The notes below the pieces were generated by a model that made no database searches, was not told the DNA's origin, and saw nothing but the letters and a program-made list of their open reading frames with translations. Position numbers and translations under genes: made by a program. DNA of 64,000 bases from Flavobacterium agrisoli (GTDB lineage: Bacteria > Bacteroidota > Bacteroidia > Flavobacteriales > Flavobacteriaceae): NCBI RefSeq assembly GCF_016522065.1, contig NZ_JAEHFV010000006.1, positions 182,459-246,458 of the forward strand, given 5' to 3'. Below are positions 30,338 through 39,504 of the stretch, piece after piece. Every line of letters begins with the position of its first letter. Positions within the stretch are counted from its first letter, which is position 1.

Positions 30338-33300
30338 ATGAACTTCAATTACTTTAAAAATAGAATCGCTCTTCAAAAAGATAAAATAATTTTGTCTGGT
30401 TTTGTGCTGCTTTTTAGCATTCAAATAGGAACTTCTCAAAACACATTTCCCGATATTACAAAAACCAAAGAAGGAAAGTTAGAACGTACAGCCGATGCAA
30501 AAGGAAACCAAATTCCTGATTTTTCTTTTGCGGGTTATAGGGCTTCTACTGTTGCTCTCCCCGATGTGGGTATAAAAACTTTTGTACCGCATATTTCGGG
30601 AGATGCAACCGCTACGATTCAGGCTGCTGTGGATTATGTTTCTAAATTAAAAGCGGATAAAAACGGTTTTAAAGGAACGGTTCTTTTGGATAAAGGTGTT
30701 TTCAAAGTTTCGGGCGAAATTATTTTGAAAGAAACTGGAGTTGTACTTAGAGGAAGCGGTTCAGGAACTAACGGAACGACTCTTTTAGGTACTTCTATAA
30801 ATCGAAAAGCGATTGTCAATATCACTGGAATTAATAATCGAGTTTTTAAAGATTCAGTTGGTTTAGCCAATAATTTTACTCCGTTGGGAGCCATGCAGCT
30901 TTCGGTTAAAAATGCAGCAAAATTTAAAAAAGGCGATCATGTTGTAATCAATACGCCCATCGCTAAAAATTGGATTGAACTTTTAGGAACTGCCGATTTT
31001 GGTGGTGAAAGTGGATGGATTGGATGGAAAGCAGATGATTTTATTATCCGTGCCGATCGTGAAATCACGGCTGTTGAAGGAAATAAAATTACGCTAGATG
31101 CGCCTTTAACTAATGCATTAGACGAAGAATTATCCAAATCGACTGTTGTTTCGTATGATTGGGCTGGCCGAATTAATAGCATCGGAATCGAAAATTTGAC
31201 CTTAAAATCAGTTTATGATACCACAAATCCAAAAGACGAGCAACACCGTTGGTACGGAATTTCGATAGAAAATGCGGAAGATATTTGGGTACGTCAGGTT
31301 AATTTTGAACAGTTTGCTGGAGGAGCGGTTTCTATTTTAAAAACGGCCAAAAGAATTACGGTTGAAGATTGTTTGGCATTGAACCCCATTTCAGAAATTG
31401 CAGCTTTTAGAAGAAATACTTTTTATACGGAAGGACAACAAACTTTATTTCAACGTTGTTATTCGGAGTTTGGGTATAATGATTTTGTGGTTGGAGGATA
31501 TGCTACGGCAGGACCAAATGTTTTCTTGCAATGCGAATCACATTTGCCATTTAGTTTTAGTGGTTCCGTTGGAAGTTGGGCAACGGGAATTCTATTTGAT
31601 GTTACTTCAATTGATGGAAATGCCATTAGTTTCAAAAACAAAGAACAAGATGCCAGAGGCCTTGGGTGGAATGTTGCCAATAGCGTAATTTGGGAAACGT
31701 CGGCCTCGAAAATTGAAAATTATAATCCACCAACCGCCAACAACTGGGCTTTTGGTGTTTGGGCGCAATGGGCAGGAAACGGACATTGGAAAGATGTAAA
31801 TAACCATATCAGTCCGAGAAGTTTGTTTTATGCTTTATTGGAACAGCGTTTGGGTAAATTGCCAATGCAACCGCAAATTTTGGATTTAGGTTCAGAGCCA
31901 TCATCGAGTCCAACCTTAGAACAAGCAGCCGAATTAACTGCTCAGGCTTATAAATTAAACGAAACATTAAAAGAGTTTATTGAAAAAGCATCTGTTCGAA
32001 ATCCGATTTCGATTGACTATAAAAAAGCCAAACGCATTTCTGAGGTAAAACCCAAAGAAGAATCGCTAAATTCTGAAAATAAAATGGGTATTAAAAACGG
32101 ATGGCTAGTTGCTTCAAAAGGAGTAATTACGGGAGAAGTGATTGATGTACCTTGGTGGCGCGGTAGTTTACGCGAATCGGAAATTGCCAAATCAAGACCT
32201 CATATTACGCGTTTTGTTCCCGGACATTATGGATTGGGTTACACGGATAATCTGGAAGAAACGGTGAATTATTTAGTCGAAAATAATAAATCGGCAATCG
32301 ATCATAATTACGGATTGTGGTACGAACAACGCATGGCCGATCACGAGCGTATTCGCCGAATTGATGCCGATGTTTGGGCTCCTTTTTACGAACAGCCTTT
32401 CGACCGAAGTGGACAAGGAACCGCTTGGGATCATTTAAGTAAATACGATTTAACCCATTACAATGCCTTTTATTGGAACCGATTGAAAACTTTTGCCGAA
32501 TTAGCCGCTCAAAAAGACAAAGTGTTATTAAACGAAGCTTATTTTCAGCACAATATTTTAGAAGCGGGAGCTCACTGGGCAAGTTCGCCTTGGCGTCCTG
32601 CGAATAACATCAATACAACCGGTTTGCCGGAACCTCCACCTTATGCGGGTGATAAAAGGATTTTCTTAGCAGAACAATTTTATGATGTAAAAAATGAGAA
32701 TATCCGAAAACTACATGTTGCTTTTATCGAGAAAAATTTAGAGAATTTCAAAGACAACGCAAACGTTCTGCAACTAACAAGTGCCGAATATACCGGGCCT
32801 TTGTCTTTCATGGAATTCTGGATTGATGTTATCGCGAACTACGAAAAGGCGAATAAAAACGAATCTAAAATTGCGTTGAGCGCCACCAAAGATGTTCAGG
32901 ATGCTATTCTGAATGATGCTTCAAGAGCCAAAATCGTTGATGTAATCGATATTCGTTATTGGTATTATAAGGAGGACGGAAGTTTATACGCACCCGAAGG
33001 TGGAAAAAACTTGGCTCCGCGGCAGCACGCGAGAAAGATGAAAACCGGAAAAGAAACGCTTGAACAAACCTATCGTGCCGTTCGAGAATACCGAGAAAAA
33101 TATCCTGAAAAGGCTGTTATTTATTCTACAATGGGATCACCACGATTTGGATGGGCTGTTTTAATGGCGGGAGGTTCTTTGTCAAATGTTCCAAAAATTT
33201 CAATTACAGGGTTTTATCAATCACTTGAAAAAATGACGTGTAAAATTAACACTTCTTATACTGATTCGGTATGGAAATTGCAGGATGAAGGCAAAAGTTA

Positions 33301-33490
33301 TCTTTTTTATAAAAACAAAAATGAAGATTTTTCAATTGATTTAAACCATTACAAAGGGATATTCGAAGTTTTTGCTATTAATGCCGAAACAGGAAAAGCA
33401 ATGCAATTGGAAGACATAAAAGGAGGGAGTTCAGTAGATTTTCCAACTTCTTTAACGAATGAAAAAGTACTTTTTGTTGTGAAAAAATAA
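30338..33490 (+). CDS. Two-domain protein: right-handed beta-helix plus C-terminal DUF6298-type domain
   Basis: The 1050-residue secreted protein (signal ending IGTSQN) opens with a pectate-lyase-superfamily beta-helix (about 60-540; TIQAAVDYVSKLKADK, GTVLLDKGVFKVSGEI, SIGIENLTLKSVYD, VRQVNFEQFAGGAVSIL). The second half (about 600-1000) has motifs PWWRGSLRE, TRFVPGHYGLGYTDN, NHNYGLWYEQRM-like DHNYGLWYEQRMADHERI, YEQPFDRSGQGTAWDHLS and NAFYWNRLKTFAELA. I associate this C-terminal domain with DUF6298, whose function is not known to me. Many conserved His, Glu and Trp residues suggest an enzyme. The cluster context points to galacturonan or rhamnogalacturonan as ligand or substrate. Whether the beta-helix is a lyase, hydrolase or binding module is unresolved. 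Confidence 0.65.
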   Translation: MNFNYFKNRIALQKDKIILSGFVLLFSIQIGTSQNTFPDITKTKEGKLERTADAKGNQIPDFSFAGYRASTVALPDVGIKTFVPHISGDATATIQAAVDYVSKLKADKNGFKGTVLLDKGVFKVSGEIILKETGVVLRGSGSGTNGTTLLGTSINRKAIVNITGINNRVFKDSVGLANNFTPLGAMQLSVKNAAKFKKGDHVVINTPIAKNWIELLGTADFGGESGWIGWKADDFIIRADREITAVEGNKITLDAPLTNALDEELSKSTVVSYDWAGRINSIGIENLTLKSVYDTTNPKDEQHRWYGISIENAEDIWVRQVNFEQFAGGAVSILKTAKRITVEDCLALNPISEIAAFRRNTFYTEGQQTLFQRCYSEFGYNDFVVGGYATAGPNVFLQCESHLPFSFSGSVGSWATGILFDVTSIDGNAISFKNKEQDARGLGWNVANSVIWETSASKIENYNPPTANNWAFGVWAQWAGNGHWKDVNNHISPRSLFYALLEQRLGKLPMQPQILDLGSEPSSSPTLEQAAELTAQAYKLNETLKEFIEKASVRNPISIDYKKAKRISEVKPKEESLNSENKMGIKNGWLVASKGVITGEVIDVPWWRGSLRESEIAKSRPHITRFVPGHYGLGYTDNLEETVNYLVENNKSAIDHNYGLWYEQRMADHERIRRIDADVWAPFYEQPFDRSGQGTAWDHLSKYDLTHYNAFYWNRLKTFAELAAQKDKVLLNEAYFQHNILEAGAHWASSPWRPANNINTTGLPEPPPYAGDKRIFLAEQFYDVKNENIRKLHVAFIEKNLENFKDNANVLQLTSAEYTGPLSFMEFWIDVIANYEKANKNESKIALSATKDVQDAILNDASRAKIVDVIDIRYWYYKEDGSLYAPEGGKNLAPRQHARKMKTGKETLEQTYRAVREYREKYPEKAVIYSTMGSPRFGWAVLMAGGSLSNVPKISITGFYQSLEKMTCKINTSYTDSVWKLQDEGKSYLFYKNKNEDFSIDLNHYKGIFEVFAINAETGKAMQLEDIKGGSSVDFPTSLTNEKVLFVVKK

Positions 33491-33503
33491 AAAAATAAAT
33501 AAG

Positions 33504-33534
33504 TCTGCTCCCGATAGCTATCGGGACTGCGTGC
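33504..33534 (+). repeat. Palindromic intergenic repeat, family A copy 2
   Basis: Identical to copy 1 over TCTGCTCCCGATAG...ACTGCGTGC, palindrome at 33510-33525. It lies between the beta-helix gene and the GH140 gene. Confidence 0.85.
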
Positions 33535-33624
33535 AAAATTATAATACACAGTCTAGAAATAAATCATTTTAATCATTCTAAATCTGTGGCAAAAGAAAAA
33601 AACATAATTCAAAATAAATATAAA

Positions 33625-35013
33625 ATGAACCTGAAATCCATTTTCGCCTTGTGTATAAGCTTTGTGTTGACTGCACAAACTGGTTTTTCGCAATCCAAGA
33701 ATTTGCCAAAATTAAGAGTATCAGAGAACAAACATTATTTGGTTACCGAAGACGGAAAACCATTCTTTTGGCTGGGTGATACAGGCTGGTTAGCATTTAG
33801 TAAACTGGATAGAGAAGGTGTGAATAAATATTTTGAGGATCGAAAAGCCAAGGGTTTCAATGTAGTTCAGGTTATGGTTTTGCATAATTTGAATGCAGTA
33901 AATGTCTACGGTGATCAAGCATTAATGAATGATAATGTGGCCGATCAAATTACATCACCGGGTAATGATCCGAATGATGCATCGGAATATGATTATTGGG
34001 ATCATATCGATTATACTTTGGATATGGCTCAAAAAAACGGAATTTACGTTGCGATGGTTCCGGTTTGGGGAACTAATGTTTCTAAAGGCGATAAGGTAAG
34101 TAAAGAACAAGCGACTAAATACGCAAAGTTTTTGGCCGACCGATACAAAAAGAGAACCAATATCATTTGGTTAAATGGAGGCGATACCAAAGGAAACGAA
34201 TTTCAGGATATTTGGAATGCCATTGGAAACACCATTAAAAAGTCAAATCCAGATCAGTTAATGACTTTTCACCCATTTGGTAGAACCGATTCTTCAGAGA
34301 ATTTTCATAATGCAAGTTGGCTGGATTTTAATATGTTCCAATCCGGACATAAAACTTATGCTCAGGAAACGGATCCTACCGCTTTTAAAGAAGACAATTA
34401 CAAATTTGTGTTGAGAGATTGGGATTTAAAACCGACTAAACCAACTTTGGACGGAGAACCATCTTATGAAGGAATTCCTCATGGTTTACACGATACTTTA
34501 CAGCCAAAATGGAATGCAAATGATGTGCGTCGTTACGGCTATTGGTCGGTACTTTCGGGTGGTGCGGGTTATACTTATGGACATAGTGCCGTAATGCAAT
34601 TTTTCAGAAAAGGGGATAAGCCAGCCTACGGAAATAAAGTGTTTTGGTACGATGCTATCAATGATACTGGAGCCGGACAAATGATTTACATCAAAAAATT
34701 AATGGAAGAGTTTCCTTTTACCGAAGGTATTGCCGATGTTTCATTAATTGCCAACCAAGGTGAAAAATATGATTATGTACCTGTTTTTAAAGGAAAAAAT
34801 TATGCGTTACTATATACCTACAACGGAAGAAAATTGAAAGTGAACTTGGGGAAAATTTCAGGTAATAAAGTAACTGCAACCTGGTATAACCCAAAAAATG
34901 GAGAAAAAACAACCATTGGAACTTTTGATAATAAAGGAGCAAAAGAATTTCAACCTTCTGGGAAAAAAGAAGACGGAAACGACTGGGTTTTAATTTTAAC
35001 ATCAAATAAATAA
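33625..35013 (+). CDS. GH140 apiosidase-like glycoside hydrolase (DUF4038 type)
   Basis: The protein is 462 residues from ATG 33625. It shows KHYLVTEDGKPFFWLGDTGW near the start, the DUF4038/GH140 entry, then a TIM barrel with NIIWLNGGDTKGN (Asp187) and PTLDGEPSYEGIPHG (Glu278). These are the two positions expected to be the catalytic acids by comparison with the GH140 apiosidase BT1012. A small C-terminal beta domain (about 375-462; YALLYTYNGRKLKVNLG) is also usual. GH140 removes the apiose that anchors side chains A and B to the RG-II backbone, so this gene is the main pointer to RG-II use. I preferred 33625 over an in-frame ATG at 33586 because it places the signal peptide (FALCISFVLTAQTGFSQ) at the N-terminus. 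Confidence 0.85.
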   Translation: MNLKSIFALCISFVLTAQTGFSQSKNLPKLRVSENKHYLVTEDGKPFFWLGDTGWLAFSKLDREGVNKYFEDRKAKGFNVVQVMVLHNLNAVNVYGDQALMNDNVADQITSPGNDPNDASEYDYWDHIDYTLDMAQKNGIYVAMVPVWGTNVSKGDKVSKEQATKYAKFLADRYKKRTNIIWLNGGDTKGNEFQDIWNAIGNTIKKSNPDQLMTFHPFGRTDSSENFHNASWLDFNMFQSGHKTYAQETDPTAFKEDNYKFVLRDWDLKPTKPTLDGEPSYEGIPHGLHDTLQPKWNANDVRRYGYWSVLSGGAGYTYGHSAVMQFFRKGDKPAYGNKVFWYDAINDTGAGQMIYIKKLMEEFPFTEGIADVSLIANQGEKYDYVPVFKGKNYALLYTYNGRKLKVNLGKISGNKVTATWYNPKNGEKTTIGTFDNKGAKEFQPSGKKEDGNDWVLILTSNK

Positions 35014-35022
35014 AAAATATTT

Positions 35023-35082
35023 CTCGCAGATTTTGCAGATCAAGCAGATAAAAAATCCCGCACAATCTGCTAAATCTGCGAG
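35023..35082 (+). repeat. Inverted repeat of AATCTGC units, family C copy 2
   Basis: CTCGCAGATTTTGCAGAT (35023-35040) pairs with ATCTGCTAAATCTGCGAG (35065-35082) with one mismatch. It is related to the hairpin at 6840-6907 and occupies most of the gap before the GH28 gene. Confidence 0.8.
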
Positions 35083-35100
35083 AGCCAAAAATTAAACACA

Positions 35101-36675
35101 ATGAAAATCAAAAGCATCATAATAATTCTTTTCTTCATCACCGGACTCAACAGTGCTTTCGCAAATGATGGTTGGATTAATATTTTGAACGAAGGCGGAA
35201 ACAATAAAGGGAAATTGTGTACTTCGGCTATTCAAAAAGCCATTGAAAAAGCTTCAAAAAATGGAGGAGGAACAATATTTTTCCCGGCAGGAGAATATTT
35301 GACAGGACCAATTGTTTTAAAAAGCAATATTACGATTCACTTGGATTCGGGCGCTTTATTAAAGTTCTCTCAGAATTTTGACGACTATTTACCTTTTGTA
35401 GAAATGCGTTACGAAGGAATTGTGATGCAAACATTCTCGCCTTTATTTTATGCGAAAAATGTTGAAAATATTGCTATTACCGGGCGTGGAATTATTGACG
35501 GGCAAGGTAAAGCTTGGTGGGAAGAAGTGTACCGAATTGAATCGGCTAAAGAACCACTGCCGTTAACCAAATGGCAAAAAATGTGGGTAGAGCAAAACCA
35601 AAACATCCAATATGAAGCTTATTACAAAAGAACTATCGATAAAAAGTTTTTCCGTCCGGCTTTTTTTCAGGCTTTCGAATGTAAGAACATTTTAATTGAA
35701 GGAGTTACTTTTAAAAACTCTCCTTTCTGGACCGTAAATCCTGTGTTTTGTGATAACGTTACCATCAATGGAATTACGATCAACAATCCATATTCGCCAA
35801 ATACTGACGGAATCAATCCATCTTCTTGTACGAACGTACATATTTCAAATTCGCACATCAGTGTTGGTGATGATTGTATTACTATTAAATCTGGGCGTGA
35901 TGCCGATGGGCGAAAATATAACCGTCCGACTGAAAATGTTACGATTACCAATTGTACCATGTTAAGTGGTCATGGAGGTGTAGTAATTGGAAGTGAAATG
36001 TCGGGAAGCATCCGAAAAATTACTATTTCTAACTGTATTTTTGATGGAACTGATCGTGGAATCCGAATGAAAGCAGCTCGCGGTCGTGGTGGAGTTGTTG
36101 AAGAAATTCGTGTGGATAATATCGTGATGAAAAACATCAAAAAAGAAGCCATTGTATTGGATTTGTTTTATGATAAAGGAACGAAAGAAGAACCTGTTTC
36201 AGAACGTACACCAATTTTTAGAAACATTCACATGAGTAACATTACTGGTTCTGAAGTAAATCAAGCGGGTGTAGTCTGGGGAATTACCGAAATGCCTGTG
36301 CAAAATGTTACTTTTTCTAACATCAACATGGATGCTAAAGAAGGTTTCACCGTGGCGGTTACCGATGGAATCGAATTTCACGACGTAAAAATCAATACAA
36401 CCATTGGTTCCTCATTCAAAATTACAGATACCAAAAACATCATTTTAGACAATGTAGGTTCGAATAGCCCATTGAAAGATAAGGCAGTTATACAGTTAGA
36501 AAACGTTTCAAATGCAATGATATCAAACAATTTTCCGTTTAACACAACCGATGTTTTTATTGAAGCTGATGGAAAAAATACGCAAAATGTATTTTTGAAA
36601 AACAATGTTTTTAATAATGTGAAAACGCCGGTAAAAAAAGGAAGTACATTAGCTAAAAATGCATTTGTAGAATAA
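35101..36675 (+). CDS. GH28 polygalacturonase, probably exo-acting
   Basis: The 524-residue secreted beta-helix protein has all GH28 catalytic blocks: NTDGINPSS with the first Asp, VGDDCITIKSG with the Asp pair, SGHGGVVIGSEMSG with the His, and RGIRMKAARGRGG replacing the classic RIK. The long insertions near the N-terminal half (about 125-195) and the RGRGG variant are common in exo-polygalacturonases of Bacteroidetes, so release of single galacturonic acid units or rhamnogalacturonan trimming is likely (inference). The signal peptide ends near SAFAND. It lies 17 bp upstream of a GH43 gene and follows the GH140 gene after a repeat hairpin. Confidence 0.88.
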   Translation: MKIKSIIIILFFITGLNSAFANDGWINILNEGGNNKGKLCTSAIQKAIEKASKNGGGTIFFPAGEYLTGPIVLKSNITIHLDSGALLKFSQNFDDYLPFVEMRYEGIVMQTFSPLFYAKNVENIAITGRGIIDGQGKAWWEEVYRIESAKEPLPLTKWQKMWVEQNQNIQYEAYYKRTIDKKFFRPAFFQAFECKNILIEGVTFKNSPFWTVNPVFCDNVTINGITINNPYSPNTDGINPSSCTNVHISNSHISVGDDCITIKSGRDADGRKYNRPTENVTITNCTMLSGHGGVVIGSEMSGSIRKITISNCIFDGTDRGIRMKAARGRGGVVEEIRVDNIVMKNIKKEAIVLDLFYDKGTKEEPVSERTPIFRNIHMSNITGSEVNQAGVVWGITEMPVQNVTFSNINMDAKEGFTVAVTDGIEFHDVKINTTIGSSFKITDTKNIILDNVGSNSPLKDKAVIQLENVSNAMISNNFPFNTTDVFIEADGKNTQNVFLKNNVFNNVKTPVKKGSTLAKNAFVE

Positions 36676-36692
36676 TTGATTTATTTATTATA

Positions 36693-37610
36693 ATGAAAAA
36701 AATAGTCATTATACTCACACTTTTACTTTCTGCAGTTAGCTATTCCCAGAAAAAGAAAGAGCTGTATCTTTTTACTTCTTTTCGTGAACCGGCTACCGAA
36801 GGTTTGTATCTGGCTTACAGCGAAGACGGCTACAACTGGAAAGGTCTGGAAGGTTCATTCTTAAAACCTGAAATCGGAGCCAGCAAAATTATGCGTGATC
36901 CGTCCATCACAAAAGGTGCAGATGGAACCTATCACATGGTTTGGACAACGGATTGGAAAGGCGGAAATGGTTTTGGTTATGCCAATTCCAAAGATTTAAT
37001 GCATTGGTCGGAGCAACAATATATTCCGGTGATGAAGCATGAACCCGAAGTGGTAAACGTGTGGGCACCCGAAATTTTTTATGATGATGTCAAAAAAGAA
37101 TACATCATTATCTGGGCTTCGACAATTCCTTTTCGATTCGAAAAAGGAGTAGAAGATGAGAAAAACAACCACCGAATGTATTATGTAACGACTAAGGATT
37201 TCAAAACCTTTTCGGATACTAAATTGTACTATGATCCAGGCTTTAGCGTCATTGATTGTGTGATTGTCAAAAAAGGGAAAAAGGTTTATGTTTTGGTTTT
37301 AAAAGACAACACCAGACCCAATAGAAAGATAGAAGTAGCATTCGGTAAAACGCCTTTAGGACCATTCGGAAAAAGATCGGAACCTTTAACCGAATATTTA
37401 TCAGAAGGACCTACAGTGGTAAAGGTGGGTAAAAACTGGTTGTTGTATTATGACAATTATGGATCCAAAAATTACAAAGCGTTAAGCACGACTGATTTTG
37501 TGCATTTTGAAGATGTTTCTTCTAAAATATCGCTTCCACAAGGACACAAACACGGAACGATTACCACAATTTCCGAAGAAGTTTTAAAAGGATTATTAGA
37601 GAAAAAATAA
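36693..37610 (+). CDS. GH43-family five-bladed propeller glycosidase
   Basis: The 305-residue secreted protein (signal ending VSYSQ) is a single propeller with GH43 landmarks. MRDPSI holds Asp69, WAPEIFYD holds Glu127, and YLSEGPTVVKVG holds Glu238, the likely general acid. Short blade motifs (YLAYSEDGYNWKGLEG, YYVTTKDFKTF, WLLYYDNY) fit. Family 43 covers alpha-L-arabinofuranosidases, beta-xylosidases and galactan exo-enzymes. The WAPE variant is common in pectin clusters. I cannot choose a substrate from sequence. The gene is 17 bp after GH28 and only 5 bp before the next gene, so all three are one transcript. Confidence 0.82.
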   Translation: MKKIVIILTLLLSAVSYSQKKKELYLFTSFREPATEGLYLAYSEDGYNWKGLEGSFLKPEIGASKIMRDPSITKGADGTYHMVWTTDWKGGNGFGYANSKDLMHWSEQQYIPVMKHEPEVVNVWAPEIFYDDVKKEYIIIWASTIPFRFEKGVEDEKNNHRMYYVTTKDFKTFSDTKLYYDPGFSVIDCVIVKKGKKVYVLVLKDNTRPNRKIEVAFGKTPLGPFGKRSEPLTEYLSEGPTVVKVGKNWLLYYDNYGSKNYKALSTTDFVHFEDVSSKISLPQGHKHGTITTISEEVLKGLLEKK

Positions 37611-37615
37611 TAATA

Positions 37616-39490
37616 ATGATTGCATTTCAAGACATAAAACAAAACATTGCAACGGCATCAGCTATTTTGTTGACTTGTGGAGCCGTAAACTCTGTAATGG
37701 CACAAAATGATACCGTTCGTTACGTTGGCAAAACACTTTCAAACGTTGATTACCATCATGGGCAATTGGCTCCAGCGGTAGGAGTTCACGCTACACAAAT
37801 TATGCGTGCCAGCCGTGAAAATCCCGAAAAAGCAGACGGTTTTGGATGGACATACAACCACCAACCGATGATGGCGTATTGGAATAATACTTTTTATTTA
37901 CATTATTTGAGTGATCCTTCGGGAGAGCATATTCCGCCAAGCCAGACATTGATTTTGTCATCAAAAGATGGAGAAAATTGGACTAAACCTCAGGTGATTT
38001 TTCCAATTTATCACATTCCCGACGGCTGGAAAAAAGAAGGTGTTGAAGGCGTTGCTAAAAATCTGGATGCCATTATGCACCAACGTATGGGCTTTTATAC
38101 GTCTTCGGATAAAAAGTTATACGCTTTGGGGTATTACGGAATTGCGATGGACGAAAAAGACGATCCAAACGATGGAAAAGGAATTGGTCGTGTGATTCGT
38201 GAGGTTCGTAAAGATGGAAGTTTTGGACCAATTTATTTCATTCGTTACAATAAAACCTGGGACAAATCGAAATCGGCATTTCCATTTTATACCCAATCAA
38301 AAGATAAATTTTTGAAAAAAGCCTGCGAAGAGATTTTGTCTAAACCGTTAATCATGCAGCAATGGGTAGAAGAAGCTGATCGTGATGATGAATTAATTCC
38401 GTTGCAAAAGCCATACAAAGCCTTTAGTTATTATCATTTGCCAAACGGAAATGTAGTGGGTTTATGGAAACACGCTTTGACTTCATTGAGTAAAGATGGT
38501 GGAAAATCTTGGGAGTATATGCCGTTGCGCGCACCTGGTTTTGTAAACAGTAATGCCAAAATTTGGGGACAAAAAACTTCGGATAACCGTTACGCAACGA
38601 TTTATAATCCTTCAGAATACCGTTGGCCGTTGGCGATTTCGACTTCTGATGATGGAATCAATTATAAAGATTTATTGTTGGTTCACGGCGAAGTGAGCCC
38701 AATGCGTTACGGAGGAAATTACAAATCTGCGGGACCACAATATCCTCGCGGAATAACCGAAAATAATGGAACACCACCGGACGGAAAACTTTGGGTTTCT
38801 TATAGTGTCAACAAAGAAGATATTTGGGTGGCTTCAGTGCCAGTGCCTGTGGAAAGTACTGTGAAAGACAATGTAAATGATGTTTTTAGCAATTTACCAA
38901 ATGGCGAAGAATTAAAACTATGGAATACCTACAACTTATCTTGGGCTTCTGCCAAAATCGAAAAGAAAGACGATGGCAAAAAATGGCTGACGTTGCGTGA
39001 TAAAGATTTATTTGATTATTCAAGAGTAGAACGTGTGATTCCTTTTGCTGAAAAAATGGAGGCGACTTTTACCGTGAAACCAGAACAAAATAATCATGGT
39101 TTGTTGCAAATTGAGTTCCAAAATCGACAAGGTTTACCTGCAGTGCGATTGGTGTTTGATTCGGAAGGACAAATTAAAGTAAAAAATGGAGCGCGTCATA
39201 GCTCAATTGCTAAATATGAGGCTGGAAAAGAATACACCATCACAGTTAATTTGGATGTTAAAATGCGTACTTACATCGTAAAAGTAAATAACGGTGAAGA
39301 ATCAAGACGTATTTTTTATGCTCCTGTTGATGGTTTTGAACGTATAATGTTCCGCACAGGTGAACAACGTTATACGCCAAATCCAGATACTGAACCTGAT
39401 ACCGAAGATTATGACGATTTAAAAAATACCGGAATGGAAATTCCTGAAGCGGTGTTTAATATTAAATCGTTGGTGACGAAGAAATTGTAA
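37616..39490 (+). CDS. Sialidase-fold propeller protein with a C-terminal concanavalin-like domain
   Basis: The 624-residue secreted protein has a propeller (about 50-410; ILSSKDGENWTKPQVIFP, SLSKDGGKSWEYMPLRAPG with an Asp-box, AISTSDDGINYKDLL) and a C-terminal jelly-roll (about 430-600; WASAKIEKKDDGKKW, LLQIEFQNRQGLPAVRLVFD) resembling LamG/DUF1080 domains. Asp-box motifs (S-x-D-x-G-x-x-W) place it in the six-bladed sialidase-like superfamily, but no known family fits clearly. RG-II contains the acidic sugars Kdo and Dha, which sialidase-fold enzymes (GH33, GH143) can release, so this is a candidate for such a role (inference). It begins 5 bp after the GH43 stop. Confidence 0.55.
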   Translation: MIAFQDIKQNIATASAILLTCGAVNSVMAQNDTVRYVGKTLSNVDYHHGQLAPAVGVHATQIMRASRENPEKADGFGWTYNHQPMMAYWNNTFYLHYLSDPSGEHIPPSQTLILSSKDGENWTKPQVIFPIYHIPDGWKKEGVEGVAKNLDAIMHQRMGFYTSSDKKLYALGYYGIAMDEKDDPNDGKGIGRVIREVRKDGSFGPIYFIRYNKTWDKSKSAFPFYTQSKDKFLKKACEEILSKPLIMQQWVEEADRDDELIPLQKPYKAFSYYHLPNGNVVGLWKHALTSLSKDGGKSWEYMPLRAPGFVNSNAKIWGQKTSDNRYATIYNPSEYRWPLAISTSDDGINYKDLLLVHGEVSPMRYGGNYKSAGPQYPRGITENNGTPPDGKLWVSYSVNKEDIWVASVPVPVESTVKDNVNDVFSNLPNGEELKLWNTYNLSWASAKIEKKDDGKKWLTLRDKDLFDYSRVERVIPFAEKMEATFTVKPEQNNHGLLQIEFQNRQGLPAVRLVFDSEGQIKVKNGARHSSIAKYEAGKEYTITVNLDVKMRTYIVKVNNGEESRRIFYAPVDGFERIMFRTGEQRYTPNPDTEPDTEDYDDLKNTGMEIPEAVFNIKSLVTKKL

Positions 39491-39504
39491 AATTGAAAGA
39501 TTTA

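Noticed and set aside
33586..33624. Earlier ATG for the GH140 gene
   Set aside because: It adds a charged leader before the signal peptide; starting at 33625 also puts the catalytic Asp at position 187 as in the characterised GH140.
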